From contig NZ_JAJJNF010000004.1 of assembly GCF_021245805.1 (NCBI RefSeq), positions 186,001 through 250,000 of the forward strand: a stretch of 64,000 nt of DNA, in the 5' to 3' direction. The DNA is from Mangrovimonas futianensis (GTDB lineage Bacteria > Bacteroidota > Bacteroidia > Flavobacteriales > Flavobacteriaceae). Below the pieces are notes generated by a model. It was not told the origin of the DNA. It worked only from the letters and a program-made list of their open reading frames with translations, and searched no databases. Shown here in pieces: positions 7,485 to 17,600 of the stretch (position 1 is the first letter of the stretch; every line of letters starts with the position of its first letter). The translations under genes were made by a program, and so were the position numbers.

Positions 7485-9275
7485 TTAGTGTTGTAATTCT
7501 TCTTCCCCCTCCATAAGAGGAATGTTTTGTGGCACAAAGTCTGCCTCGTGTCCAGGCTTGCTATAGTCATAAGCCCAACGGTGAACATGAGGAATGGCCC
7601 CTGGCCAGTTTCCGTGGATATGTTCTACTGGAGTAGTCCATTCCAAAGTATTCGATTTCCATGGGTTTTGTTCTGCTTTCTTTCCAAAGAAAATACTTGA
7701 AAAGAAGTTGTAAAGGAAAACCAATTGGAATGCTGCTCCAACTAAAGCAAACACAGTAATAACTACATTCACATTTGCTAAATCATCAAACAATGGGAAG
7801 TTGGAATTTGTATAATAACGTCTTGGTAAACCAGCCATTCCAATAAAGTGCATCGGGAAGAATACCCCATAAGCACAGATAGCCGTCACCCAGAAGTGAA
7901 TATAACCTAAGTTTTTATTAAGCATTCTACCAAACATTTTAGGATACCAGTGGTAAATACCAGCAAACATTCCATAAAGTGCAGAAATACCCATTACTAA
8001 GTGGAAGTGAGCAACAACAAAATACGTATCGTGTACATTGATATCTAAGGCACTATCTCCTAAAATGATACCTGTTAAACCACCAGTGATAAAGGTTGAA
8101 ACCAAACCAATCGAAAATAACATAGCTGGATTCAACTGAAGATTACCTTTCCACAAGGTCGTTATATAGTTAAATGCTTTTACTGCAGATGGAATAGCAA
8201 TCAATAAAGTCGTAAAGGTAAATACAGATCCTAAGAATGGATTCATACCCGAAACGAACATATGGTGCCCCCATACAATAGTTGATAAAAATGCAATAGC
8301 TAAAATAGACGCTACCATCGCTCTATAACCAAAGATTGGTTTTCTAGAGTTTGTAGCAATAATTTCAGATGTAATACCCAAAGCTGGAAGTAATACAATA
8401 TATACCTCAGGGTGCCCTAAGAACCAGAATAAATGTTCAAATAAAACTGGAGAACCACCTTGATAATGTAAAACCTCTCCTTGAATAAAAATATCTGATA
8501 AAAAGAATGAAGTACCAAAACTTCTATCCATGATTAACAATAACGCAGCTGACAATAATACTGGGAATGAAACTACCCCAATGATAGCCGTTACAAAGAA
8601 TGCCCAGATTGTCAATGGTAATCTAGTCATTGACATCCCTTTAGTTCTTAAGTTAATCACCGTTACGATATAGTTCAATGATCCTAACAAAGAAGATGCA
8701 ATAAAGATGGCCATAGATACCAACCACAATGTCATACCGGCACCAGAACCTGGTTGCGCTAAAGGTAATGCACTTAATGGAGGATAAATGGTCCAACCAG
8801 CAGCAGCAGGTCCTGTTTGAACAAACAGAGAAATAACCATGATCACACTTGATAAGAAAAACAACCAGTATGAAACCATGTTTAAGAAACCTGATGCCAT
8901 ATCACGAGCACCAATTTGCAATGGAATTAAAAGGTTACTAAACGTACCACTCAAACCAGCTGTTAGAACGAAGAATACCATGATCGTACCGTGAATGGTA
9001 ACCAATGCCAAATAGATATCAGCATCCATAACTCCTTCTGGAGCCCATTTGCCCAAAAGAGCCTCAAAAATCACATTTGGTTCTTCTGGCCAGGCAATTT
9101 GCATACGAAATAACAAGGACATAATAATCCCGACAACTCCCATGATAGTACCTGTAATAAGATACTGCTTAGCAATCATCTTGTGGTCTTGACTAAAGAT
9201 GTATTTGGTTACAAATGTCTCTTTATGATGATGTCCATGATCGTCGTGAGCGTGAGTATCTGCGTGTGTTGACAT
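7485..9275 (-). CDS. ctaD: Cytochrome c oxidase subunit I (heme-copper oxidase)
   Basis: The 596-residue, 12-plus-helix membrane protein is the catalytic subunit of an aa3/caa3-type terminal oxidase, which reduces O2 to water and pumps protons. The copper-B and cross-linked tyrosine segment (WFLGHPEVYIVLLPALGI), the pair of metal-binding histidines (WGHHMFVSG) and the heme ligand block DTYFVVAHFHLVMG are all present. The N-terminus carries a short histidine-rich stretch (THAHDDHGHHH). The gene is last in the operon that begins with the alternative complex III genes, in line with the known ACIII-oxidase supercomplex of flavobacteria. The strong terminator follows. Confidence 0.97.
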   Translation of the reverse strand: MSTHADTHAHDDHGHHHKETFVTKYIFSQDHKMIAKQYLITGTIMGVVGIIMSLLFRMQIAWPEEPNVIFEALLGKWAPEGVMDADIYLALVTIHGTIMVFFVLTAGLSGTFSNLLIPLQIGARDMASGFLNMVSYWLFFLSSVIMVISLFVQTGPAAAGWTIYPPLSALPLAQPGSGAGMTLWLVSMAIFIASSLLGSLNYIVTVINLRTKGMSMTRLPLTIWAFFVTAIIGVVSFPVLLSAALLLIMDRSFGTSFFLSDIFIQGEVLHYQGGSPVLFEHLFWFLGHPEVYIVLLPALGITSEIIATNSRKPIFGYRAMVASILAIAFLSTIVWGHHMFVSGMNPFLGSVFTFTTLLIAIPSAVKAFNYITTLWKGNLQLNPAMLFSIGLVSTFITGGLTGIILGDSALDINVHDTYFVVAHFHLVMGISALYGMFAGIYHWYPKMFGRMLNKNLGYIHFWVTAICAYGVFFPMHFIGMAGLPRRYYTNSNFPLFDDLANVNVVITVFALVGAAFQLVFLYNFFSSIFFGKKAEQNPWKSNTLEWTTPVEHIHGNWPGAIPHVHRWAYDYSKPGHEADFVPQNIPLMEGEEELQH

Positions 9276-9307
9276 AATCTACTTTCTATATACTTTTTAA
9301 AACCTTA

Positions 9308-10375
9308 TTACTTATTTAAAGAATCTTTAAACTCTTTTTGTTCTTTTAACCAAGCTTGGAATTCCTCCTCAGTTTCAACTACAATTTTCATTTGCATGTT
9401 GTAATGAGACTTCCCGCAAATTTTGTTACATAATAAAAGATAATCAAATTCATATCTTTCTAAAGCTTCTTCGCCATTAGCAACCAATTCTTTGCTGTTC
9501 TCAACTCTAATTTCATTGATATGCTCTACTTTTTCAATGATATCTTGATTTTGTCTCATTTCTGCAGTAGTCACAGTAGGTGTAAAAGCAAACTGAGTAA
9601 TCATACCAGGTACACAGTTCATTTGAGCTCTAAAGTGAGGCATATAAGCTGAGTGTAAAACATCCTGTGATCTCATTTTGAATAAAACTTTACGCCCTTT
9701 TGGTAAATGCAATTCTTTGACAATAATATCATCTTGTGCATTCGGGTCAGCTTCGTCCACACCAAGTACGTTGGCCTTATCGATATCAATTAATCTTACG
9801 TTAGCTTTACCTAAGGTATTGTCTGCACCACCATATCTAGCAGTCCAGTTAAATTGTTGAGCATATAACTCAATAACCAATGGATCTTCATCTTCACTTA
9901 CATTCATGATACTATTCCAAGTAAACAAACCGTAAATGATTAGACCAGCCAATGTGATTACAGGAATAATGGTCCAAATAGCTTCCAATGTATTGTTATC
10001 AGCATAGAACAAAGCTTTTCTTCCCTTTTCACCCTTGTATTTGAATGCAAACCAGTGAAGTAAAAATTGGGTTAAAATTTGAACTGCAAAAATGATGACC
10101 AATGATATAACCATCAAGTTATCAATTTGAGGTCCGTGTTCTGAAGCAGAATTTGATAGCAAAGGCAAATCACCCCACTTCACCACACTTACAATAGTGA
10201 TTAAGTAGATGAAGGCCAAAAAGGCTAGCATCAAATATCCATTCAATTTATTATCCTTATCTGTTGCTACTTGGCTATTGGAAGCTCCTACTTGAGCTAA
10301 ATCAAAGATTTTTACCATTTGCCAAATCGCAACTCCTATAAAAACCAGAATTATGATCGTAAAAAAAGCTGTCAT
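9308..10375 (-). CDS. coxB: Cytochrome c oxidase subunit II
   Basis: The 355-residue subunit holds the binuclear CuA centre that accepts electrons from cytochrome c. The ligand set is visible as the histidine in DVLHSAYMPHFRAQMN and the block CNKICGKSHYNMQM, which supplies two cysteines, a histidine and a methionine. There are three hydrophobic segments near the N-terminus (about residues 2-20, 48-66 and 85-105) and probably a fourth around 130-150, more than the two of the textbook subunit II; such an extension is usual in Bacteroidota. No fused cytochrome c domain is present. The gene sits 32 nt upstream of ctaD and 25 nt downstream of actF. Confidence 0.95.
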   Translation of the reverse strand: MTAFFTIIILVFIGVAIWQMVKIFDLAQVGASNSQVATDKDNKLNGYLMLAFLAFIYLITIVSVVKWGDLPLLSNSASEHGPQIDNLMVISLVIIFAVQILTQFLLHWFAFKYKGEKGRKALFYADNNTLEAIWTIIPVITLAGLIIYGLFTWNSIMNVSEDEDPLVIELYAQQFNWTARYGGADNTLGKANVRLIDIDKANVLGVDEADPNAQDDIIVKELHLPKGRKVLFKMRSQDVLHSAYMPHFRAQMNCVPGMITQFAFTPTVTTAEMRQNQDIIEKVEHINEIRVENSKELVANGEEALERYEFDYLLLCNKICGKSHYNMQMKIVVETEEEFQAWLKEQKEFKDSLNK

Positions 10376-10400
10376 TGTCTTTTCTCTTCTTTAATTAATT

Positions 10401-11777
10401 TTAATAATGGAAATGTTCACTTTCCTTAATGAATGGATTTCTTTTAACTACTAGTGGCGCCTTGGTAAGTGCGGTAAACACAATAAACAAGAATAAACCA
10501 CCAAATAACATAACTGCTCCAATTTCTGGGATACCGATAAACCATCTATCACCAACAGTTGCAGGCATAATCATGTTAAATACATCAATATAGTGACCCG
10601 CTAGGATAATAAGACCAGCCATAACTACAAACCAAGGAATACGTTTGTAATCGCTGTTCATTAATACCAATAATGGGAATATAAAGTTCATAACCAACAT
10701 TCCAAAGAATGGTAATTTATAATCTTCAATTCTAGTTACAAAATAGGTAACCTCTTCTGGTATGTTTGAATACCAAATCAACATAAATTGTGAGAACCAT
10801 AGGTAGGTCCAAAAAATGGAGATACCAAACATAAATTTAGCCAAGTCATGTAAATGGCTGTCATTTACTTGCTCTAAGTATCCTCTTGATTTCAAATACA
10901 TCGTAATTAAAGCAATTACAGTAATTCCGCTTACAAACATACTAGCGAAAACGTACCATCCAAACAATGTACTAAACCAGTGCGGATCAACACTCATAAT
11001 CCAATCCCAAGACATCATAGATTCTGTGTAAATAAAGAACACTAAAAATCCAGCTGAGATTCTAAAAGTCTTTTTGAAATAACTATCATCCGTTGCGTTG
11101 TCTTGTGCAATGGTAAATTTTCTTGCAAAATGACGGTAAAGTGACCAACCAGCCAAGAAAATAAATCCTCTTACAGCAAACATAGGAAGGTTTAACCAAC
11201 CTGATTTCCCTTGGATTAATTTATCATGTGCCACTACATCTGGATCCATCCAAACAAATATGTTATAATGCCCTATAGTTCCCGATGCAATTGCAATCAA
11301 TAATACAATGATCCCTCCAGGAAGTACATATGAAGTAATTCCTTCCATCACTCTAAACAATACGGGAGACCAACCTGCTTGTGCCGCAAACTGAATCGCG
11401 TAAAAAGCTAAAACCCCTAAACCTATCATAAAGAAAAAGAAGGCTCCTACATACAGTGCAGACCAAGGTCTGTTTGATATTTGATGTTGCACGTGTTCAA
11501 CATGTGCTTTATGTTCGTCTACTTGGTGTTCACCTGCTGTTTCCCCATGTGCTGCTGTTTCAGCATGAGCATCAACTTCATGGGTATCATGAGAAGCAAC
11601 TTCATGAGTAGCTTCTTCACTATGACCACCTCCATGATGTGCTGCTTCTTCTGCAAGCATGGTTTCTACTTCTTCAAAAGATTTGTGGGAAGTCATAAAA
11701 CCAATTCCTACACCTATTAGGCCTAAAATAATTAAGGCTATAGAAAATATCTTTATTTTACTTGAGATTGTGTACAT
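10401..11777 (-). CDS. actF: Alternative complex III subunit ActF (quinol:cytochrome c oxidoreductase)
   Basis: This 458-residue polytopic membrane protein matches the ActF-type subunit annotated in flavobacteria as quinol:cytochrome c oxidoreductase. It has about ten hydrophobic segments. Between the first (residues 9-28) and the second lies a striking histidine-, glutamate- and alanine-rich soluble stretch of about 60 residues (HHGGGHSEEATHEVASHDTH and onward). A conserved-looking membrane core contains FFIYTESMMSWDWIMSVDPH. It works within alternative complex III, which passes electrons from menaquinol to cytochrome c. It is the sixth gene of actABCDEF. The His-rich stretch may bind metal, but that is speculation. 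Confidence 0.88.
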   Translation of the reverse strand: MYTISSKIKIFSIALIILGLIGVGIGFMTSHKSFEEVETMLAEEAAHHGGGHSEEATHEVASHDTHEVDAHAETAAHGETAGEHQVDEHKAHVEHVQHQISNRPWSALYVGAFFFFMIGLGVLAFYAIQFAAQAGWSPVLFRVMEGITSYVLPGGIIVLLIAIASGTIGHYNIFVWMDPDVVAHDKLIQGKSGWLNLPMFAVRGFIFLAGWSLYRHFARKFTIAQDNATDDSYFKKTFRISAGFLVFFIYTESMMSWDWIMSVDPHWFSTLFGWYVFASMFVSGITVIALITMYLKSRGYLEQVNDSHLHDLAKFMFGISIFWTYLWFSQFMLIWYSNIPEEVTYFVTRIEDYKLPFFGMLVMNFIFPLLVLMNSDYKRIPWFVVMAGLIILAGHYIDVFNMIMPATVGDRWFIGIPEIGAVMLFGGLFLFIVFTALTKAPLVVKRNPFIKESEHFHY

Positions 11778-11802
11778 ATCTATAAAATAATCTTATTCTT
11801 TC

Positions 11803-12360
11803 TTATTTTTCTAAGTTAGCTTTTAGGTCTAATACATAAGCTACTACTTGCCAACGTTCTTCTTCGTTCAACTGATTAGCATAAGAACCCATGGCATTTT
11901 TACCGTAATAAATGGTGTGATAAACACTACCCTCATTGATAGCTCTACCCGCGTCATCATAACTTGGTATCCCAAGTATTTTTTCACGCTTTACCAAATT
12001 ACCTTGTCCGTCACCTTTTGTTCCATGACAAATACCACAGTAAACATTATAAAGCTCCTTACCTCTATTAAGATCAACCATGGTAGAATCCAATGGGCTT
12101 TTCAAAGTAGCTTTCGCTAAGTCATACCCTTCAGTAGAACCTTCTATATCAAAAGGTATATGTCCTCTAGCCACACTACCTTCTGCGGGTAATTGCGCTT
12201 CTACACCATTAGAAAAAGCCTCAGATTCCATATAAGGCTCATAACCTACCGGCTCATACATATTAGGCATAAACTGGAAATTAGGTCTAGAATCTTTCTT
12301 ACATGCTACAACCGTTAATAAAACTGTTGCTATAACCGTTATTTTAAATAAGCTCTTCAT
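11803..12360 (-). CDS. actE: Alternative complex III subunit ActE, monoheme cytochrome c lipoprotein
   Basis: The 185-residue product starts with a lipoprotein signal peptide (lipobox TVVAC, cysteine near residue 20) and carries one heme c motif, CGICH, followed by GTKGDGQGNL. The distal methionine is probably in GKNAMGSYANQL. This is the plan of ActE, the membrane-anchored monoheme cytochrome of alternative complex III that helps pass electrons to the oxidase. The gene lies 6 nt downstream of actD, in the fifth position of the act operon. Confidence 0.9.
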   Translation of the reverse strand: MKSLFKITVIATVLLTVVACKKDSRPNFQFMPNMYEPVGYEPYMESEAFSNGVEAQLPAEGSVARGHIPFDIEGSTEGYDLAKATLKSPLDSTMVDLNRGKELYNVYCGICHGTKGDGQGNLVKREKILGIPSYDDAGRAINEGSVYHTIYYGKNAMGSYANQLNEEERWQVVAYVLDLKANLEK

Positions 12361-12366
12361 AATATA

Positions 12367-12900
12367 TTAGTGCGCTTCTTTTTCAATTACTTTGATTTCA
12401 ACTGCTCCAGTTTCACTCAAAAGATCTGTTAATGATTTCTCGTTTCCAGATAAAGCCACTTCCATTAGGAAATGATCATCTGTAGTTCTAGGATCTGGAT
12501 TCTCAGCGTTTTTAAATGGCCACATTTTACTTCTTAAATAGAAAGTGATTACCATTAAGTGAGCTGCAAAAAATACAGTAAGCTCAAACATAATAGGTAC
12601 AAATGCAGGCATGTTTTCAATAAAACTAAAACTTGGTTTACCACCAATATTTTGAGGCCAATCTTGAATCATAATAAAATTCATCATGGTAATGGCCACT
12701 GTTAAACCAACACATCCGTATAAGAATGATGCAATTGCAATTCTTGTAGGTGCTAATCCCATGGCTTTATCTAACCCGTGTACTGGGAATGGCGTATAAA
12801 TCTCTTCGATGTGATACTTCTCTGCCTTAACTTTTTTAACAGCAGACATCAAGATATCGTCGTCGTTATATATAGCGTGTATAACTTTTGATGCTTCCAT
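12367..12900 (-). CDS. actD: Alternative complex III subunit ActD (DUF3341)
   Basis: The 177-residue product matches the DUF3341 family, subunit ActD of alternative complex III. The N-terminal soluble part includes the family-like stretch VKKVKAEKYHIEEIYTPFPVHGLDKAMG. Two transmembrane helices follow (about residues 54-75 and 98-120). The subunit has no redox cofactor and is thought to hold the complex together. The gene is 9 nt downstream of actC. Confidence 0.92.
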   Translation of the reverse strand: MEASKVIHAIYNDDDILMSAVKKVKAEKYHIEEIYTPFPVHGLDKAMGLAPTRIAIASFLYGCVGLTVAITMMNFIMIQDWPQNIGGKPSFSFIENMPAFVPIMFELTVFFAAHLMVITFYLRSKMWPFKNAENPDPRTTDDHFLMEVALSGNEKSLTDLLSETGAVEIKVIEKEAH

Positions 12901-12909
12901 TGCCTAAGA

Positions 12910-14640
12910 TTAGTTTATTAGTTGTTTTGCTTGACCAGACCAATCATCTCTTTCTGCTCTTCCAGGGAATAAGCCAGTGATCTCATCAATTAAATCATAT
13001 TCTCTTTTTGTCATTCTACTCACTTGTAAAAAAGTGTAGATTCCAATACTATTTAGAGCTTCTTCCATTTTTGGACCAACTCCATTAATTCTCTTCAAAT
13101 CATCTGCAGCTTCCGTAGTTGGGTCAAATTTACCAACACTTGCCAATAGACTATCTACCTTTTCAGCATGTGCCACTGTAAGATGAGATTCTGCAGTCTC
13201 TTGTGGTAACTTATAAACAGATGTTCTTTCATCCGCACCAGTTCCAACTAAACTTTCACCAGCTTCTCTAATTCTCTTATATCGTTGTCCTGAAGATTTC
13301 AAAATCGTTTTTACTTCTGCCTGAGCGATAACAGGGAAGGTTCTTGAATACAATAGGAACAATACGAAGAAGAAACCAATTGTACCAATGAAAATTCCAA
13401 TATCAACAAAGGTTGGAGAGAACATCGTCCAAGAAGATGGTAAGTAATCTCTGTGCAATGAAGTCACAATAATTACAAAACGCTCAAACCACATCCCGAT
13501 GTTTACAACAATAGAGATAAAGAAAGAGAACATAATACTTGTTCTTAATTTCTTGAACCACATAAACTGAGGTGAGAACACGTTACAAGTCATCATAGAC
13601 CAGTAAGCCCACCAGTAAGGTCCTGTTGCTCTATTCAAGAAAGCATATTGTTCATACTCTACTCCAGAATACCAAGCAATGAATAACTCAGTAATATATG
13701 CCACACCTACGATAGATCCCGTAATCATGATTACGATATTCATCAATTCGATGTGTTGCACAGTAATATAGTCTTCTAGGTTGCAAACCTTTCTCATAAT
13801 AATAAGAAGGGTGTTTACCATCGCGAATCCTGAGAAAATCGCTCCCGCTACGAAATATGGTGGGAAGATAGTTGTATGCCATCCCGGAATTACCGAAGTA
13901 GCAAAGTCAAAGGATACAATGGTGTGTACAGAAAGTACAAGTGGTGTTGCCAAACCGGCTAATACCAAAGATACTTCTTCAAAACGTTGCCAATCTTTTG
14001 CTCTACCAGACCAACCGAAACTTACTAAAGAGTAAATTTTCTTTTGGAACGGTCTAACAGCTCTATCACGAATCATCGCGAAATCAGGAAGCAAACCAGT
14101 CCACCAGAATACCAATGATACCGATAAGTATGTAGAAATCGCAAATACGTCCCAAAGTAATGGGGAGTTAAAGTTCACCCATAAAGAACCAAACTGATTC
14201 GGAATTGGTAATACCCAATATCCTAACCAAGGACGACCCATGTGTATTACAGGGAACAAACCTGCTTGTACTACAGAGAAGATGGTCATTGCTTCTGCAG
14301 AACGGTTAATTGCCATTCTCCACTTTTGGCGGAATAATAAAAGTACTGCAGAAATCAAGGTACCTGCGTGACCAATACCTACCCACCAAACGAAGTTGGT
14401 GATATCCCAGGCCCAACCAACGGTTTTATTTAAACCCCAAGTTCCAATACCGGTAGATATGGTGTAAATGATACATCCTAATCCCCAAAGAAAAGCTACT
14501 AGTGAAATACTAAATACAATCCACCACTGCTTGTTTGCTTTACCTTCAATAGGTCTTGCCACATCCACAGTAACATCGTGGTATGATTTTTCGCCCGTAA
14601 CTAAAGGTCTTCTAATAGGTGCTTCGTAATGAGACGCCAT
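12910..14640 (-). CDS. actC: Alternative complex III subunit ActC (NrfD-like) with C-terminal helix-hairpin-helix tail
   Basis: The first 440 or so residues form the NrfD/PsrC-like membrane subunit ActC, with about ten helices, which contributes a menaquinol site. Landmarks include FVWWVGIGHAGTLISAVLLL and ATGPYWWAYWSMMTCNV. At 576 residues the protein is about 100 longer than the usual ActC. After a linker, the tail at about residues 512-576 reads DLKRINGVGPKMEEALNSIG and then IYTFLQVSRMTKREYDLIDE, a helix-hairpin-helix type domain of the sort found at the C-termini of some Bacteroidota proteins. Its role in a respiratory complex is unknown. The frame is continuous, so this is a fusion in the gene itself. 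Confidence 0.92.
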   Translation of the reverse strand: MASHYEAPIRRPLVTGEKSYHDVTVDVARPIEGKANKQWWIVFSISLVAFLWGLGCIIYTISTGIGTWGLNKTVGWAWDITNFVWWVGIGHAGTLISAVLLLFRQKWRMAINRSAEAMTIFSVVQAGLFPVIHMGRPWLGYWVLPIPNQFGSLWVNFNSPLLWDVFAISTYLSVSLVFWWTGLLPDFAMIRDRAVRPFQKKIYSLVSFGWSGRAKDWQRFEEVSLVLAGLATPLVLSVHTIVSFDFATSVIPGWHTTIFPPYFVAGAIFSGFAMVNTLLIIMRKVCNLEDYITVQHIELMNIVIMITGSIVGVAYITELFIAWYSGVEYEQYAFLNRATGPYWWAYWSMMTCNVFSPQFMWFKKLRTSIMFSFFISIVVNIGMWFERFVIIVTSLHRDYLPSSWTMFSPTFVDIGIFIGTIGFFFVLFLLYSRTFPVIAQAEVKTILKSSGQRYKRIREAGESLVGTGADERTSVYKLPQETAESHLTVAHAEKVDSLLASVGKFDPTTEAADDLKRINGVGPKMEEALNSIGIYTFLQVSRMTKREYDLIDEITGLFPGRAERDDWSGQAKQLIN

Positions 14641-14669
14641 AATTAATTTATAATTGTTTCTTCGTTAAT

Positions 14670-17600
14670 TTATGCTTCAGTTGTATTTCTCACTTTCACT
14701 TGATAAATCACATTTGGTTTAGTACCAACATGCTCAAGTAAATGATACATACGATTATCTTCTTTCAGGTGTGCCACCTTACTTTCCTTATCGTTGATAT
14801 CTCCAAATACCATTGCTCCACTACTACAAGCAGCAGAACAAGCTGTTTGGAATTCACCGTCTTTTACCGGACGTCCATCACGTTTTGCATCCAAAATTGT
14901 CTTTTGAGTCATTTGGATACACATAGAACATTTTTCCATCACACCACGAGAACGTACAACCACATCTGGGTTAAGAACCATACGACCTAAATCATCATTC
15001 ATGTGGTAATCAAACTCGTCATTATTGCTATATAAGAACCAGTTGAAACGACGCACTTTATAAGGACAGTTGTTAGCACAATATCTTGTACCTACACAAC
15101 GGTTATAAGCCATGTGGTTTTGACCTTGACGTCCGTGAGAAGTTGCCGCTACTGGACAAACAGTTTCACATGGTGCGTGATTACAGTGCTGACACATTAC
15201 TGGTTGGAAAGCTACTTGTGGATTGTCAGATGCATGTTCCATCTCCCCAAACTCACTTAATGAACTTCCTAATCCTGAAATGTTATCTTTCTTGTCATTA
15301 TCTCCAGCAAATGATTCTTCTGAAGAGTAATATCTATCTACACGTAACCAATGCATATCACGGCTACGACGTACTTCTGATTTACCTACTACTGGCACGT
15401 TGTTTTCTGCATGACATGCAATCACACAAGCTCCACAACCTGTACAGGCATTCAAGTCAATTGATAAGTTGAAATGGTGACCGATTGAGCGATCAAACTC
15501 ATCCCATAAATCAACTTTGGGATCGGTTACAGGGGTTTCAACGTGGTTTAAAGATACTTGAGGCACTTCATTCCAATGATGTTTATCCTTGGTATTGAAG
15601 ATTTCTAAAGTTGTTTCTTTCACGATGTCACCACGACCCATTAAGGTGTTGTGCAACTGAACACAAGCAAATTCATGCTCACCTGCCGCAGCAGAAACAG
15701 TTACAGATTGAACTGAGTCAAAGTTTTGGTATAATGGGTAAGCATTAACTCCTGTCTTCATTTCATCCTTTAATCCGGCAGTTCTACCGTAACCAAAAGA
15801 CAATCCAACAGAACCATTTGCTTGACCTGGTTGAATTAAAACAGGTACATTTTTAACAGTCACACCGTTTACAGTAACATCGGCATAACTTCCGTTAAGC
15901 GCACCGTTTGAAACGTGTTTATTCATCAAACCTAACTTCTCAGCATCAGTTCTAGAAACTGTCAAATAGTTATCCCAAGACACACGTGAAATTGGATCAG
16001 GGAATTCTTGTAACCAAGGGTTATTAGCTTGTTGCCCATCACCCATACCTGTTTTGGTATATAAGGTTAATTCAAGTCCTTGACTTGAAGCATTTGCCAG
16101 TGCCTTAGCTGCAGCTCCTGCAGAAATTGCAGTAGTAGTCGAAGCACTACCTTCACCATCACTAACAGTTTTAGTTGATGTAGAAGTAACGTATTCGTCT
16201 TGATTTTCCTTAGCTAAACCAACCCCTACAGCCGCATCATGGATAATTTCTCCTACTTTAGTTCTTTCCTTCTTATCCTTAAGTGAGGTAGTTGTAGTTT
16301 CTTCAGTATGGTATGAACCTGTTCCAGCAGGACCAGATACCAATCCACCAGCAACAAAAACACCATCATGAAGCGCTTGGTTAAATGAAGCACCACCTAA
16401 TAGTCCGCCTCCCCAAGTCTCCTTAATATAGGTATGTAATTTTGTTGCATTTCCATTCCACTTTAATAAAGCTTCCTGAAACTGTCTAGTGTCAAACAAC
16501 GGACGAATGGTTGGTTGTGTTAAGGCAAAATGTCCTTTTTTAAACTCCACATCACCCCATGCTTCCAAATAATGAGGTGCCGCTGCGATATATTGTACTT
16601 TTGAAGAAGTTTCATCTTCTTTCATTGAGAAGGCAACCGATAATTCAACATTACCTAAACCTTCAGCAAATTCTGAAGCATTTGGTAAGGTATACATTGG
16701 GTTAACACCACTCATGATGATAGCTCCCACTCTCCCAGATTTCATATCTGAGATCAATTGAGCTACTTCTTCAGTTTTTCCTTGTTTTGTTTTTATTGGA
16801 GTAGCTGGGTCAAATGCCTTACTTCCTAAAGATTCATTGATGGCAAAAACAACTGTTTGTGCATTTTTATCTTGAATCCCAGTAACCACGACTCCTTTGC
16901 TACCAGCTTTTTTAAGTGCTGCTGCCGCTTTAGATACAGCTTCGTCTGCTCCTTTAGGCAATTCACCAGAAACAGAACCTCCAACAACTTGTGAATATAA
17001 TTTAGCCAAAGCGACCTTTTGCTGAGAAGGCGTCAAAGGCACACGCTTATCAGCGTTAGCACCAGTCAAAGACATGTTTGCTTCAAATTGGAAATGCTGA
17101 GACATTTTTCCATGTTCTGGAACACGTCCTTTAGCATAACCTGAATCAAAACCACCACCTTGCCAGTCTCCTAAGAAATCTGCTCCAAAGGATACAATGG
17201 TACTAGCTTTAGAAAAATCATAATCTGCCAAACCTCTTTCACCATATTGAGCTTCAAAGGCATCCAGTGCCGCTGATTCATTAACAGAATCATAAGACAC
17301 ATGCTTGACATTATTATATTTTGATTTGAATTCAGCAATCAATTTTTCAGTAGACGGACTAGCGAATGTTTGCGTGAACAATGCTATTTGCTTTCCTGAA
17401 TTGCTGATTTCAGTTAATTTTTGGTTTACTTCACTATCAAATGCATCCCAAGTGATGGCTTTCCCTTCTTTCATAGGGCCCTTCACACGTAGACTATCAT
17501 ACAATCCTAATACAGATGCATTCACTCTTGCATTGGCACCACCATTAGTAGTTGCTAAGCTATTATTAAGGATTTTTATTGGACGTCCTTCACGGGTTTT

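Noticed and set aside
15086..15472. Open frame of 128 codons on the plus strand
   Set aside because: It lies wholly inside actB on the opposite strand, its protein is low in normal composition, and actB has clear Fe-S motifs here.
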